Shown here: in pieces, positions 20,816 to 29,409 of the stretch
Numbering within the stretch: the first letter of the stretch is position 1
Layout of the letters: each line of letters opens with the position of its first letter
NCBI RefSeq assembly: GCF_031884435.1
Contig: NZ_CP134779.1
Location: forward strand, 1,612,001-1,676,000
DNA: 64,000 nt
Direction of reading: 5' to 3'
DNA from: Bosea sp. 685
Lineage (GTDB): Bacteria > Pseudomonadota > Alphaproteobacteria > Rhizobiales > Beijerinckiaceae
Notes under the pieces: generated by a model
The model's input: the letters and a program-made list of their open reading frames with translations, nothing else
Told to the model about the DNA's origin: nothing
The model's database searches: none
Program-made: the position numbers and the translations under genes

Positions 20816-20850
20816 TCGCATCTGCGAAGGCCCCTTTTCGCAAGTGCGAA
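20816..20850. promoter_or_regulatory. two palindromes of the form TTCGCA-N2-TGCGAA
   Basis: TCGCA-TC-TGCGA at 20816-20827 and TTCGCA-AG-TGCGAA at 20837-20850 share the same half site and lie 21 bases apart centre to centre, about two helical turns. A further half site TCGCA follows near 20865. They precede the small gene at 20927 and look like a double operator for an unknown regulator. Confidence 0.55.
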
Positions 20851-20926
20851 GAAGGTCCACTTTAGTCGCATAAGAGAACGAGGAAGCGACCGGGACTGTC
20901 CTTCGTTTGAATGAGGAGATGGACCT

Positions 20927-21157
20927 GTGACCTATGTGATGAACAACACCGCCGTTCTGCCCGCTTCCGAGGCCGCCGCTCCGAGCAGCCCGAGCTTCTG
21001 GCAGCGGCTCTTTGCGGCGCTGGTCGAGAGCCGCCGTCGTTCCGCCGCCCGTGAGCTGCGTGCGCGTTCCTATTTGGTCAACGAGGCCGAGATCGTTCTG
21101 GGCGGTTTCCCGCAGACCGCTCTCAGCAACGACGCCAAGCTGCCTTTCAATCGCTGA
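20927..21157 (+). CDS. small basic protein of unknown function
   Basis: A 76-residue protein with a hydrophilic Ala/Ser/Pro N-terminus, an Arg-rich middle (LVESRRRSAARELRARSYL) and a C-terminus NEAEIVLGGFPQTALSN. GAGGAGAT seven bases before the GTG at 20927 supports that start; an ATG at 20939 is an alternative. The Arg-rich helix recalls DUF1127-like proteins but I cannot confirm membership. It is preceded by two palindromes and followed by another small gene on the same strand. Confidence 0.65.
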   Translation: MTYVMNNTAVLPASEAAAPSSPSFWQRLFAALVESRRRSAARELRARSYLVNEAEIVLGGFPQTALSNDAKLPFNR

Positions 21158-21221
21158 ACCCAGCAATCCCTGATCTCACGCGCCGGCTTCGCGCCGCGCC
21201 GCGCAACATCGGACAACGATC

Positions 21222-21350
21222 ATGATCGCCATCGTCAAGCACGTCTATGAGTGGGCCATCGACACGGCCAAGTTCACCGCCGCTGTCTGGCACGATGCCC
21301 GCTCGATGCAGGCTGAGGCGGAAGCCAAATACGGCCATATGGGCTTCTGA
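21222..21350 (+). CDS. 42-residue protein of unknown function
   Basis: A short frame MIAIVKHVYEWAIDTAKFTA ending AEAEAKYGHMGF, an amphipathic helix-rich peptide. It lies 64 bases after the 76-residue gene and probably shares its transcript. The upstream ribosome site is weak (GGACAACG). The low-redundancy amino-acid composition and clean boundaries favour a real gene; no family is recognised. Confidence 0.5.
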   Translation: MIAIVKHVYEWAIDTAKFTAAVWHDARSMQAEAEAKYGHMGF

Positions 21351-21517
21351 GCCCGCGCTCCTTCGCGATGCTGGCCGCCTGGCGCGGCGTTCTGCGCTTC
21401 CGGTGCTCACGGACAAAAGTCCGCTCCGCTCCGGTTCTCGAACGCCACGCCATGCGACTCAGCCTGGCGAAGGATCGCTCCCGGGACGTTCCGGGTCTTT
21501 GATGTGGTTTGCCTGAT

Positions 21518-22465
21518 CTATCGAAGGCGGCGTGGCCTGGGGGCTGCGCCGCCTTTTTTCATGACCAGCGTCGCCCAGCCCTCGCGCAGCGACTGGCGGG
21601 CGAGATAGAGCCCCTGATGCCGGTAGGTCGAGACGACGCCGGCGACATCCATCGCCAGCAGGCCCGACAGGATCACCGTACCGTCGCCTGAGAGGGCCAG
21701 GGCGATCGAAGGTGCCAGGCGCTTCAGCGGCCCGGCCAGGATATTGGCAAAGATGAGGTCGAAATGGCCGGGCCGGTTCGCCTTGGCATGGCGCAGGCCC
21801 GGCGCGACATAGAGGTCGAGGCCATGAGGGGCGTGGTTGACGCGAGCATTATGCGCGGCAACCTCGACCGCGACGAGGTCGATATCGCCGGCGACGACCT
21901 TGCGCTTGATCTGCTTGGCCAGCGCCAGCGCCAGGATCCCGGTGCCGGTGCCGACGTCGATGGCGTTGCGCGGCCGGCGCTGCTTCAGTTCGGCGTCGAG
22001 CGCCAAGAGGCAGCCCGCCGTGGTGCCGTGATGGCCGGTGCCGAAGGCGAGCGCGGCTGGAATCTCGATGCCGACATCGTTGATGCGCACCGCGTCGCGA
22101 TCATGCTCACCATGGACAAGGACGCGGCCGGCGCGCACGGGCTTGAGGCCATCGAGACTGGCCGCGACCCAATCCTGCTGGTTCACGGTCATGAAGGGCG
22201 TCGTGTCGATGACGTCGCCGACGATCGGCCGCAGCATGTCGCGTACGGCGTCTTCGTCCGGGTGTGTGGCGAAATAGATCTCGACCTTCCAGGGCGCGTT
22301 CAGCGAGAGCGTGGTGACACCGCTCTCGATCTCGAAGGCGGAGATCGCGGTTTCGGTCGGGTCGAAGACCTCGCCCAGAAGTTCCGTCAGCGCGCGCGCC
22401 TTCTCGCCGCTGGTGGAGAGTTCGAGGACGGTCGCGACCGTCGATGGCAGGAGACCTTCACGCAT
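21518..22465 (-). CDS. prmA: ribosomal protein L11 methyltransferase
   Basis: PrmA trimethylates ribosomal protein L11. The 315-residue protein carries AFGTGHHGTT, the SAM-binding motif DVGTGTGILALA and NILAGPL, the PrmA form of the NPPY-like motif. The ATG at 22465 begins MREGLLPSTVATVLEL; the frame continues upstream without homology. The SDR gene lies 62 bases upstream on the same strand. The C-terminal codons are shared with a terminator of the opposite strand. Confidence 0.93.
   Translation of the reverse strand: MREGLLPSTVATVLELSTSGEKARALTELLGEVFDPTETAISAFEIESGVTTLSLNAPWKVEIYFATHPDEDAVRDMLRPIVGDVIDTTPFMTVNQQDWVAASLDGLKPVRAGRVLVHGEHDRDAVRINDVGIEIPAALAFGTGHHGTTAGCLLALDAELKQRRPRNAIDVGTGTGILALALAKQIKRKVVAGDIDLVAVEVAAHNARVNHAPHGLDLYVAPGLRHAKANRPGHFDLIFANILAGPLKRLAPSIALALSGDGTVILSGLLAMDVAGVVSTYRHQGLYLARQSLREGWATLVMKKGGAAPRPRRLR
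21525..21559 (+). terminator. intrinsic terminator lying inside the 3' end of prmA
   Basis: AGGCGGCG (21525-21532) pairs perfectly with CGCCGCCT (21547-21554) across a 14-base loop and is followed by six T on the plus strand. It is placed to stop the small plus-strand transcript from 20927/21222. It overlaps the last codons of the convergent prmA gene, where it encodes the Gly/Ala/Arg-rich C-terminus. Confidence 0.75.
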
Positions 22466-22527
22466 GGCAGCGCGATAGCAGCCCGCGCGCCGCTTGTCAT
22501 GCGGCGCGGCGCGCGGAGCTCCTCGTC

Positions 22528-23283
22528 TCAATGCAGGCTGTTCAGCATGGCGAAGACGCCGGCGAGATTACCGTTCTCGGCGGCGAAGCGTAGCGGCTTG
22601 CAGCGTTCGACGATGACCTCGTGGGCGTCGGCTTGCGTTTCCAGGATCGTCATGACCTCGGTGATGAAATCGGCCAGCGGCATCGCCATGGGATCGACCG
22701 CCTGTTTGGGCCCGCGCAACTCGGTTTGGACGTAAGGCGGGGCAAGCTCGATGACTTGGGTCGAGGTGCCCGCAAGCTGCGCCCGCAGCGCCATCGAATA
22801 GGAATGTATCGCGGCCTTGGTGGCGCTGTAGCTCGGCGTCGCCACCATGGGCACGAATGCCAATCCCGAGCTCACGGTCATCACGGTCGATTGCGGCTGG
22901 CTCAGCAGATGCGGCAGCAGGGCTGCGGTCAGCCGGATCGGCCCGAGCAGGTTGGTGACGATGGTCTCCTCGGCGATGGCGAGGTGGTCTTCCGTCGCGG
23001 TGACGTCCTCGTCCTTCATGATGCCGGCATTGTTGATGACGACGTTCAGCGCCGGGAAGCGCTCGGCGGCGTCACGAGCGAAGGCTGCTATGTCCGCCTT
23101 GTCCTGGATGTCGAGCACGATCGACGCCATACCCGGATTGGCCGCGGTGACCTCGTCGAGCAATTGCTCGCGGCGGCCGGAGATGATGACCTTGTTGCCC
23201 CTGGCGTGCAGCGCTTCGGCGAGTGCGCGGCCGATGCCCGAGCCGCCGCCGGTGATGAGGATGGTGTTGCCTGTGATGTTCAT
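22528..23283 (-). CDS. short-chain dehydrogenase/reductase (DltE-like)
   Basis: A 251-residue SDR with the NAD(P)-binding motif TGGGSGIG, NNAG, catalytic Ser in VMTVSSG and the YSATKAA catalytic Tyr/Lys pair. The C-terminal part resembles DltE-type SDRs, whose substrate is not defined here. It diverges from an HxlR regulator gene across 118 bases, a frequent pairing in which HxlR controls the reductase. Confidence 0.9.
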   Translation of the reverse strand: MNITGNTILITGGGSGIGRALAEALHARGNKVIISGRREQLLDEVTAANPGMASIVLDIQDKADIAAFARDAAERFPALNVVINNAGIMKDEDVTATEDHLAIAEETIVTNLLGPIRLTAALLPHLLSQPQSTVMTVSSGLAFVPMVATPSYSATKAAIHSYSMALRAQLAGTSTQVIELAPPYVQTELRGPKQAVDPMAMPLADFITEVMTILETQADAHEVIVERCKPLRFAAENGNLAGVFAMLNSLH

Positions 23284-23401
23284 CGCCAAGTCCTTTCGCG
23301 AGTGCGCCTTTCGTGGTTGCGCGGGCAAGAGCTAGGCGCGATGCTCTCCAAACGAAAGAAGGCACCCAGAAGTTCTATAGGCACCAAAAGGAGAGTGTCG
23401 G

Positions 23402-23821
23402 ATGCAGACGATACGCGACGCGGTCGCGGCCGTGCAGGAGCAGGGCGGTTTCTCCCATCCCGAGGTCAGCCCGGCGGTCGAGGCGCTGGTGCGCGACGTG
23501 ATCGCCCAGGTTGCGGATAAATGGACGATGCTGATCCTGGAGGCGCTGGAGGAGCACGGCACGCTGCGCTTCACCCAGATCGGCCGGATCGTCGGCGGCA
23601 TCAGCCAGAAGATGCTGACCAAGACGGTGCGCCAGATGGAATGCGACGGGCTGATCACGCGCAAGGTCCATCCGGTGATCCCGCCGCATGTCGACTATAC
23701 GCAGACCGAGCTCGGCCGCGAGCTGACGGCGGCGTTCTGCGGAGTCTGGGTCTGGGCCGAGACTTATTACGCACAGGTGGAGGCGGCGCGGGCGGCGTTC
23801 AAGGCGCGGGAGGGGCGGTGA
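23402..23821 (+). CDS. HxlR family transcriptional regulator
   Basis: A 139-residue winged-helix regulator with the HxlR core DKWTMLILEALEEHGTLRF, the recognition region GGISQKMLTKTVRQMECDG and wing PPHVDYTQTELGREL. Members respond to electrophiles such as aldehydes. Two GGCACC direct repeats (23361-23366 and 23380-23385) flank a TATAG element in the divergent promoter and are candidate binding sites. A ribosome site AAGGAG precedes the ATG. Confidence 0.9.
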   Translation: MQTIRDAVAAVQEQGGFSHPEVSPAVEALVRDVIAQVADKWTMLILEALEEHGTLRFTQIGRIVGGISQKMLTKTVRQMECDGLITRKVHPVIPPHVDYTQTELGRELTAAFCGVWVWAETYYAQVEAARAAFKAREGR

Positions 23822-23905
23822 GGCGATGTGCGACCGGGTGGTTCCGAGGATAAGTGGTGTGCGCTAGATTGTCGTTCGGAGCCGGGTGCAGAAGCGAGGT
23901 GGGTT

Positions 23906-24298
23906 GTGCTGTCGCATATCGTCTTGAGCACGAATGATTTCGAGAAGGCCTTTCGCTTCCATGCGGCGCTGTTCGAGGCGCTCGGCCACAAGCTCTGGTT
24001 CTGCGATCGCGCCAAGCCCCTGGCGGCCTGGCAGCCGCGCGATGCGCCGCGCCCGTACTTCTTCGTGGGAACGCCCTTCGATGGTGCGGCGGCCGATCCG
24101 GGCAACGGCCAGATGATCGCCCTGCTGGCAATGAGCCGCGCGATCGTCGATCGCTGCCATGCCGCGGCCCTGGCGCATGGCGGGACCTGCGAAGGGCAGC
24201 CGGGCCTGAGGCCGCATTATCACGCGAATTATTACGGGGCTTATGTCCGCGATCCGGACGGCAACAAGCTTTGTGTCTGCTGCCATGAGGCGGAGTAG
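23906..24298 (+). CDS. VOC family (glyoxalase-like) protein
   Basis: A 130-residue vicinal-oxygen-chelate protein: one betaalphabetabetabeta pair starts LSHIVLSTNDFEKAFRFH and the second ends YVRDPDGNKLCVCCHE. GAGGTGG upstream of the GTG at 23906 supports this start. VOC proteins include glyoxalases, dioxygenases and resistance proteins; no specific activity can be read. It lies downstream of the HxlR gene and may share its transcript. Confidence 0.85.
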   Translation: MLSHIVLSTNDFEKAFRFHAALFEALGHKLWFCDRAKPLAAWQPRDAPRPYFFVGTPFDGAAADPGNGQMIALLAMSRAIVDRCHAAALAHGGTCEGQPGLRPHYHANYYGAYVRDPDGNKLCVCCHEAE

Positions 24299-24310
24299 GA
24301 ACGAACGCGA

Positions 24311-24481
24311 TCAGCGGGCTGCAAAACCCTCGCAGCGCAATTGATCGCGGCCTCCTTCGTAGCGGCGACGATTGCCATGGCGCATGTTCTTGTGGTCGGC
24401 GCAGCAACCATTGGCCTTGTGCGGCTTGCAGAGCAGGCACCCCGCGCGGGCGCTCTTGGGGCGTTTGCGTTTATGATGCAT
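24311..24481 (-). CDS. 56-residue basic Cys-rich protein
   Basis: A short frame reading MHHKRKRPKSARAGCLLCKP, then HKANGCCADHKNMRHGNRRR and a tail DQLRCEGFAAR. GGAGG lies seven bases before the ATG. The pattern of a KRPKSARAGCLLCKPHK core with CxxC recurs in small uncharacterised proteins of Proteobacteria (from memory), which may bind zinc or RNA. It is convergent with the VOC gene, 12 bases away, and lies upstream of a UvrD-type helicase gene on the same strand. Function unknown. Confidence 0.7.
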   Translation of the reverse strand: MHHKRKRPKSARAGCLLCKPHKANGCCADHKNMRHGNRRRYEGGRDQLRCEGFAAR

Positions 24482-24538
24482 GGCGGAGCCTCCGTCAGCC
24501 GATCATAACGCGACGACATTCCCGGTAAACGCAGCCGC

Positions 24539-26923
24539 TCACCCCGCCTTCTGCACGAAACTATCCAGCACCATCTTCCGCCCAGCCTTGTCGAAATCGA
24601 CGGTCAGCTTGTTGCCGTCGACGCTGGCGACGGAGCCGGGGCCGAATTTGACGTGGAAGACGCGGGCGCCGGCGTCATAGGCCGATGTGCCGGTCGATTT
24701 GGCGGTGAGCTCGCCTTCGATCAGCATCGGGCCGCGCTGCCGGCCGCCGCCGAAACCGCCCGAGCCGAAGCCGCGTCCGCCGCTGTCGGAGAAGCCCGAG
24801 CCGCTGCCTGAGCCGGCCTTGGCCTTGTTTTCCTGGGCGCGCTGCCAGCCCGGCGTGTTGTAGCTGGAGCCGAAGCTCTCCATGCGGTCGAAGCGCGAGG
24901 CGCCATAGCCGCCCTGGCTGTAATTGGAGGCGGCCTGGACGACCTCGACATGCTCTTCCGGCAATTCGTCGATGAAGCGGCTGGGCAGGCTCGATTGCCA
25001 GAGGCCGTGGATGCGGCGGTTCGAGGCAAAATAGAGCTTGAGCCGCTTGCGGGCCCGGGTCAGGCCGACATGGGCGAGGCGGCGCTCCTCCTCCAGGCCG
25101 GCGCGACCGCTCTCGTCAAGCGCGCGCTGATTGGGGAAGAGCCCTTCCTCCCAGCCGGGCAGGAAGACGGTGTCGAACTCCAACCCCTTGGCGCCGTGCA
25201 GGGTCATGATCGAGACGCGCTCGGCGGTTTCGCCGGAATCAGCGTCCATCACCAGCGAGACATGCTCGAGGAAGGCCGGCAGGTCGGGGAATTCGTCGAG
25301 CGAGCGGACGAGCTCCTTGAGGTTTTCGAGCCGGCCGGCGGCATCGGCCGAGCGGTCCTTCTGCCACATCTCGGTATAGCCCGACTCTTCCAGCACGAGC
25401 TCGGCGAGCTCGCCTTGCGGCATGTGCTCGGCCCTGGCCGACCAACGGCCGAAGGCCTCGACCAGTTCGCGCAAGGCGGTTCTGGCCTTGGGCTTCAACT
25501 CGTCGCTCTCGACCACCATGCGGGCCGATTGCAGCAGCGAGACCTGGGATGCGCGGGCGTGGTTGTGCAGGATCTGGATGGTGGCGTCGCCGAGCCCGCG
25601 CTTGGGCACATTGACGATGCGCTCGAAGGCGAGGTCGTCGGTTGGCGAGACGACGCAGCGCAGATAGGCCATGGCGTCGCGGATTTCGGCGCGCTCATAG
25701 AAGCGCGGGCCGCCGATGACGCGATAGGGCAGGCCGAGATGGACGAAACGATCCTCGATCTCGCGCATCTGCGCCGAGATGCGTACCAGGATCGCGATCT
25801 CGGAGAGGTTATGGCCGTTGCGCTGCAGGCTCTCGATCTCGTCGCCGATCAGCCTGGCCTCTTCCTGGCTGTCCCAGGCGCCGGTGATGGTGACCTTCTC
25901 GCCCTCGACATCCTCGGTACGCAGCGTCTTGCCGAGCCGGCCCTCATTGCGGGCGATTAGTTTTGAGGCGGTGGCGAGAATATGCCCGGTCGAGCGGTAA
26001 TTGCGCTCCAGCCGGACCACGGTCGCACCGGGAAAATCGTGCTCGAAGCGCAGAATGTTGTCGACCTCGGCGCCGCGCCAGCCATAGATCGACTGGTCGT
26101 CGTCGCCGACGCAGGCGATGTTGCGCCGGCCCTGGGCGAGCAGGCGCAGCCAAAGATACTGGGCCGTGTTGGTGTCCTGATACTCGTCGACCAGGATGTA
26201 GCGGAAGCGCTCGTGATAGGTTGCGAGCACGTCGGGATTGTCGCGAAACAGCGTTAGGCAGTGCAGCAAGAGGTCGCCGAAATCGACGGCGTTCAGCGTC
26301 TTCAAGCGCTCCTGATAAGCGAGGTAGAGCGCGCCGCCCTTGCCATTGGCGAAGACGGCGGCCTCGCCGGGCGGGACGTCCTTGGGGGCGAGGCCACGGT
26401 TCTTCCAGCTATCGATGAAGCCCGCCAGCATGCGGCCGGGCCAGCGCTTCTCATCGATATCGGCGGCGGCGATCACCTGCTTCATCAGGCGGATCTGGTC
26501 ATCGGTGTCGAGGATGGTGAAATCCGAGCGCAGGCCGAGCAGTTCGGCATGGCGGCGCAGCAGCTTGGCCGAGATCGAGTGGAAGGTGCCCAGCCACGGC
26601 ATGCCCTCGGCGACCGGGCCGACGAGATGGGCGATGCGCTCCTTCATCTCGCGCGCCGCCTTGTTGGTGAAGGTCACCGACAGGATTTGCGAGGGGTAGG
26701 CACGGTTGGTCGCGATGAGATGGGCGATGCGGGTGGTCAGCACGCGCGTCTTGCCGGTGCCGGCGCCGGCCAGCACGAGCACGGGGCCGTCCGTCGCCTC
26801 GACGGCGAGGCGCTGCTCCGGGTTGAGGCCAGCGAGATAGCCGGCCGCAGGCGCAGCCGCGGCGCGTGAGGCCAAGCCGCCGGGGCGGGGCAAAGGGGCG
26901 GAGGTGGCGTTGTGGTCGGACAA
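24539..26923 (-). CDS. UvrD/PcrA-type ATP-dependent DNA helicase
   Basis: A superfamily 1 helicase of nucleotide-excision and mismatch repair, 794 residues. Motifs in order: AGAGTGKTRVLTTR (I), TFTNKAAREMKER (Ia), LVDEYQDTN (II), GDDDQSIYGWRGA (III), the ERNYRST segment (IV), and TLHGAKGLEFDTVFLPGWEEG with VGLTRARKRL (V-VI). The C-terminus has a Gly/Ser linker and a Tudor-like domain (FHVKFGPGSVASVDGNKLTV) as in alphaproteobacterial UvrD. The TTG at 26923 is my preferred start; the frame is open to 27052 but would overlap the divergent dehydrogenase gene. Confidence 0.92.
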   Translation of the reverse strand: MSDHNATSAPLPRPGGLASRAAAAPAAGYLAGLNPEQRLAVEATDGPVLVLAGAGTGKTRVLTTRIAHLIATNRAYPSQILSVTFTNKAAREMKERIAHLVGPVAEGMPWLGTFHSISAKLLRRHAELLGLRSDFTILDTDDQIRLMKQVIAAADIDEKRWPGRMLAGFIDSWKNRGLAPKDVPPGEAAVFANGKGGALYLAYQERLKTLNAVDFGDLLLHCLTLFRDNPDVLATYHERFRYILVDEYQDTNTAQYLWLRLLAQGRRNIACVGDDDQSIYGWRGAEVDNILRFEHDFPGATVVRLERNYRSTGHILATASKLIARNEGRLGKTLRTEDVEGEKVTITGAWDSQEEARLIGDEIESLQRNGHNLSEIAILVRISAQMREIEDRFVHLGLPYRVIGGPRFYERAEIRDAMAYLRCVVSPTDDLAFERIVNVPKRGLGDATIQILHNHARASQVSLLQSARMVVESDELKPKARTALRELVEAFGRWSARAEHMPQGELAELVLEESGYTEMWQKDRSADAAGRLENLKELVRSLDEFPDLPAFLEHVSLVMDADSGETAERVSIMTLHGAKGLEFDTVFLPGWEEGLFPNQRALDESGRAGLEEERRLAHVGLTRARKRLKLYFASNRRIHGLWQSSLPSRFIDELPEEHVEVVQAASNYSQGGYGASRFDRMESFGSSYNTPGWQRAQENKAKAGSGSGSGFSDSGGRGFGSGGFGGGRQRGPMLIEGELTAKSTGTSAYDAGARVFHVKFGPGSVASVDGNKLTVDFDKAGRKMVLDSFVQKAG

Positions 26924-27044
26924 GGGGCGCAGCGCTCGATCGTGATTCGTTCTGGCGTCAATATAGGGTGTTGTGCGGCGGATTGCTGGACAAGACGGAT
27001 GGGCGTTGAATGCACCGTCGAATCCGTAGTCAGGATGCGTGCCG

Positions 27045-28700
27045 ATGAGCATGGACCCCGGTCCCCGCTATTCCACCTATGAGGTCACGAACCAGGCCCC
27101 GCCCTTGGCCGATTACGACGCCTTCGCGGCCGATCCGGTGCTGCGGGCGGTGATCACCGTCTTCGACGCGGATTGGGCCGCCAACCGCCTGCACGAGACC
27201 GGGCGCTGTGTCGGCTCCGCCCAGGTGCAGGAGCTGGCGCGGCTCGCCAACCGCTTCACGCCGGAGGCGCGCACGCATGACCGCTTCGGCAACCGCATCG
27301 ACCAGATCGCCTTCCACCCGGCCTGGCAAGAGCTGATGGGCCTGACCATCGGCCAGGAGACGCATGCCCTGTGCTGGAACCGTCCGGGACCGGGCGCGCA
27401 GGTCGCGCGCGCGGCGCTGCAATATCTCTGGTACGGCGCGGAAAGCGGGGTCTGCTGCCCGGTCAGCATGACCTATTCGGCGATCCCGGTCCTGAGGCAG
27501 GATGCGGCGCGCTGGGCGGAGTGGGGCGCGCTCATCACCTCCAACGCCTATGACAGCCGGCAGGGGCCGGCTGCGACCAAGACCGGTGCGACCGTCGGCA
27601 TGGCAATGACGGAGACGCAAGGCGGCTCGGATCTGCGCCAGACGCAGACGCTCGCCAGGGACAATGGCGACGGCACGCATTCGCTGTTCGGACAGAAATG
27701 GTTCTTCTCCGTTCCGCATTCCGACGTCTTCCTGACGCTGGCGCGCACCGTTGAGGGTGTCTCCTGCTTCGTCGTGGCGGGCTGGCTGCCCTCGGGCGAG
27801 CGCAACGGCATCGCGATCCAGCGGCTCAAGGAGAAATGCGGCAACCGCTCCAACGCTTCCTCGGAGATCGAGTTTCGCGGCGCGATCGGGCACATGCTCG
27901 GCGAGCCGGGGCGGGGCCTGCGGACCGGGCTTGCGATGAACCACAACACGCGGCTCGACATTGCCGCGGCTTCCGCCGGGTTGATGCGGCAGGCGGTGGC
28001 GCAGGCCGCGCATCACTGCGCGCACCGGCACGCTTTCCAGCGGGCGCTGATCGACCAGCCGATCATGCAGAACGTCCTCGCCGATCTCGCCATCGAGGCC
28101 GAAGCCGCGGCCTGGCTCGCCTTTCGGCTGTTTGCGGCGGTGGACCGGCAGGAGACTTCGCAGAGCGAGCGCTTGCTCGCGCGGATCGGTGCGCCGATCG
28201 CGAAATACTGGGTCGCGAAGCGCACGCCCGCCGTCCTCGTCGAGGCGCTGGAATGCCATGGCGGCAACGGCTTCATCGAGGAGCACGCGATGGCGCGGCA
28301 CTATCGCGAGGCGCCGCTGAACTCGATCTGGGAGGGTTCGGGCAACGTCATCTGCCTCGATGTGCTGCGCTCATTGGAACGGGAGCCAGGTGCGCTGCCG
28401 GCACTGCGGGACGAATTGCGCGCCGCCAAGGGCGCGGATCGGCGTTATGACGCGGCGCTCGCCGCGCTGGACAGCGCGCTGCCTGAACTCGTCCGGCACG
28501 AGGGCCAGGCGCGCCGGCTGGTCGAGCGATTGGCGCTGTTGCTGCAAGCCTCGCTGCTGCTGCGCCATGCCGCGCCCGCTGTTGCCGACGCCTTTGTCGC
28601 CAGCCGGCTGGACGGCGGCTGGTCGGGGCATTTCGGTGATCTGCCGACGGGCGTGGATGCGGCGGCTCTGGCGCGGCGGGCGGTGCCGGCGCTGGGGTGA
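27045..28700 (+). CDS. acyl-CoA dehydrogenase, AidB family
   Basis: A flavoprotein of 551 residues related to AidB, the adaptive-response protein that resembles acyl-CoA dehydrogenases. AidB-typical segments are MAMTETQGGSDLR (FAD-binding), ECHGGNGFIEEHAMARHYRE and LNSIWEGSGNVICLDVLR, followed by a C-terminal helical domain. The ATG at 27045 has AGGA nine bases upstream. It diverges from the UvrD-type helicase gene, which hints at a shared DNA-damage setting, but enzymatic substrate is unknown. A dispersed palindrome follows. Confidence 0.88.
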   Translation: MSMDPGPRYSTYEVTNQAPPLADYDAFAADPVLRAVITVFDADWAANRLHETGRCVGSAQVQELARLANRFTPEARTHDRFGNRIDQIAFHPAWQELMGLTIGQETHALCWNRPGPGAQVARAALQYLWYGAESGVCCPVSMTYSAIPVLRQDAARWAEWGALITSNAYDSRQGPAATKTGATVGMAMTETQGGSDLRQTQTLARDNGDGTHSLFGQKWFFSVPHSDVFLTLARTVEGVSCFVVAGWLPSGERNGIAIQRLKEKCGNRSNASSEIEFRGAIGHMLGEPGRGLRTGLAMNHNTRLDIAAASAGLMRQAVAQAAHHCAHRHAFQRALIDQPIMQNVLADLAIEAEAAAWLAFRLFAAVDRQETSQSERLLARIGAPIAKYWVAKRTPAVLVEALECHGGNGFIEEHAMARHYREAPLNSIWEGSGNVICLDVLRSLEREPGALPALRDELRAAKGADRRYDAALAALDSALPELVRHEGQARRLVERLALLLQASLLLRHAAPAVADAFVASRLDGGWSGHFGDLPTGVDAAALARRAVPALG

Positions 28701-28708
28701 CATTGTCC

Positions 28709-28801
28709 CGTCATGCTCGCCCTTGTGGCGAGCATCCACGTCTTGAACACGCGCCTCGACTAGCGAAGACGTGGATGGCCGGGACAAGCCCGACCATGAC
28801 G
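28709..28801. repeat. dispersed palindromic repeat, family C, copy 2
   Basis: The outer arms are CGTCATG (28709-28715) and CATGACG (28795-28801). The inner arms CATCCACGTCTT (28733-28744) and AAGACGTGGATG (28766-28777) pair perfectly over 12 bp. It fills the gap between convergent AidB-like and msrB genes. Confidence 0.72.
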
Positions 28802-28811
28802 GCTGAGCGCG

Positions 28812-29252
28812 CTAACCCTCCGCCGGCACGAAATCCATCGCGACGCCGTTCATGCAGTAGCGCAAGCCTGTCGGGGGCGGGCCGTCGGGGAAGACGTGGC
28901 CGAGATGGCCGCCGCAGCGGGAGCAATGCACCTCGGTGCGCGTCATCATGAAGCTGCCGTCCTCGGTCGTACCGACCGCGCCTTCCAGCGGCTGGTCGAA
29001 GCTCGGCCAACCGGTGCCGCTTTCGAATTTGGTGCCGGCCTTGAACAGCGGGTTGCCGCAACCGGCGCAGACGAAGGTTCCAGCGCGCTTCTCATAGTTC
29101 AAGGCGCAGGAGCCGGCGCGCTCGGTGCCATGGCCGCGCAGCACGCGGTACTGTTCGGGGCTGAGCTTCGCCCGCCATTCAGCGTCGGTCAGCGTGACCT
29201 CGAAAGTCTCGGCTTGCGCAGTCTCGCTGCCGAACATGCTCATCAGGCCCAT
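28812..29252 (-). CDS. msrB: peptide-methionine (R)-S-oxide reductase
   Basis: MsrB repairs oxidised methionine in proteins. The 146-residue protein has the zinc-binding CAGC and CSRC pairs, GTGWPSF, and the catalytic Cys in RYCMNG. A further Cys in GSCALNYEKR lies where the resolving Cys of some MsrB proteins is found. It is convergent with the AidB-like gene. About 155 bases separate it from the dehydrogenase gene upstream on the same strand, and they contain nothing I recognise. Confidence 0.94.
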   Translation of the reverse strand: MGLMSMFGSETAQAETFEVTLTDAEWRAKLSPEQYRVLRGHGTERAGSCALNYEKRAGTFVCAGCGNPLFKAGTKFESGTGWPSFDQPLEGAVGTTEDGSFMMTRTEVHCSRCGGHLGHVFPDGPPPTGLRYCMNGVAMDFVPAEG

Positions 29253-29409
29253 ATCCGTCTTCCTTTCGTCGCGAGGCTCGATCCATCGCCCCTACTCGTT
29301 CGACGAGCAATATGGCGATTATGGCGCGGAATTCAGCCCGGCGCGATCTCAAACATGGTCACGATGTCGTAGTCCCTGGCCGTCGTTCCCCGGCTGGCGG
29401 CCTTTGACC

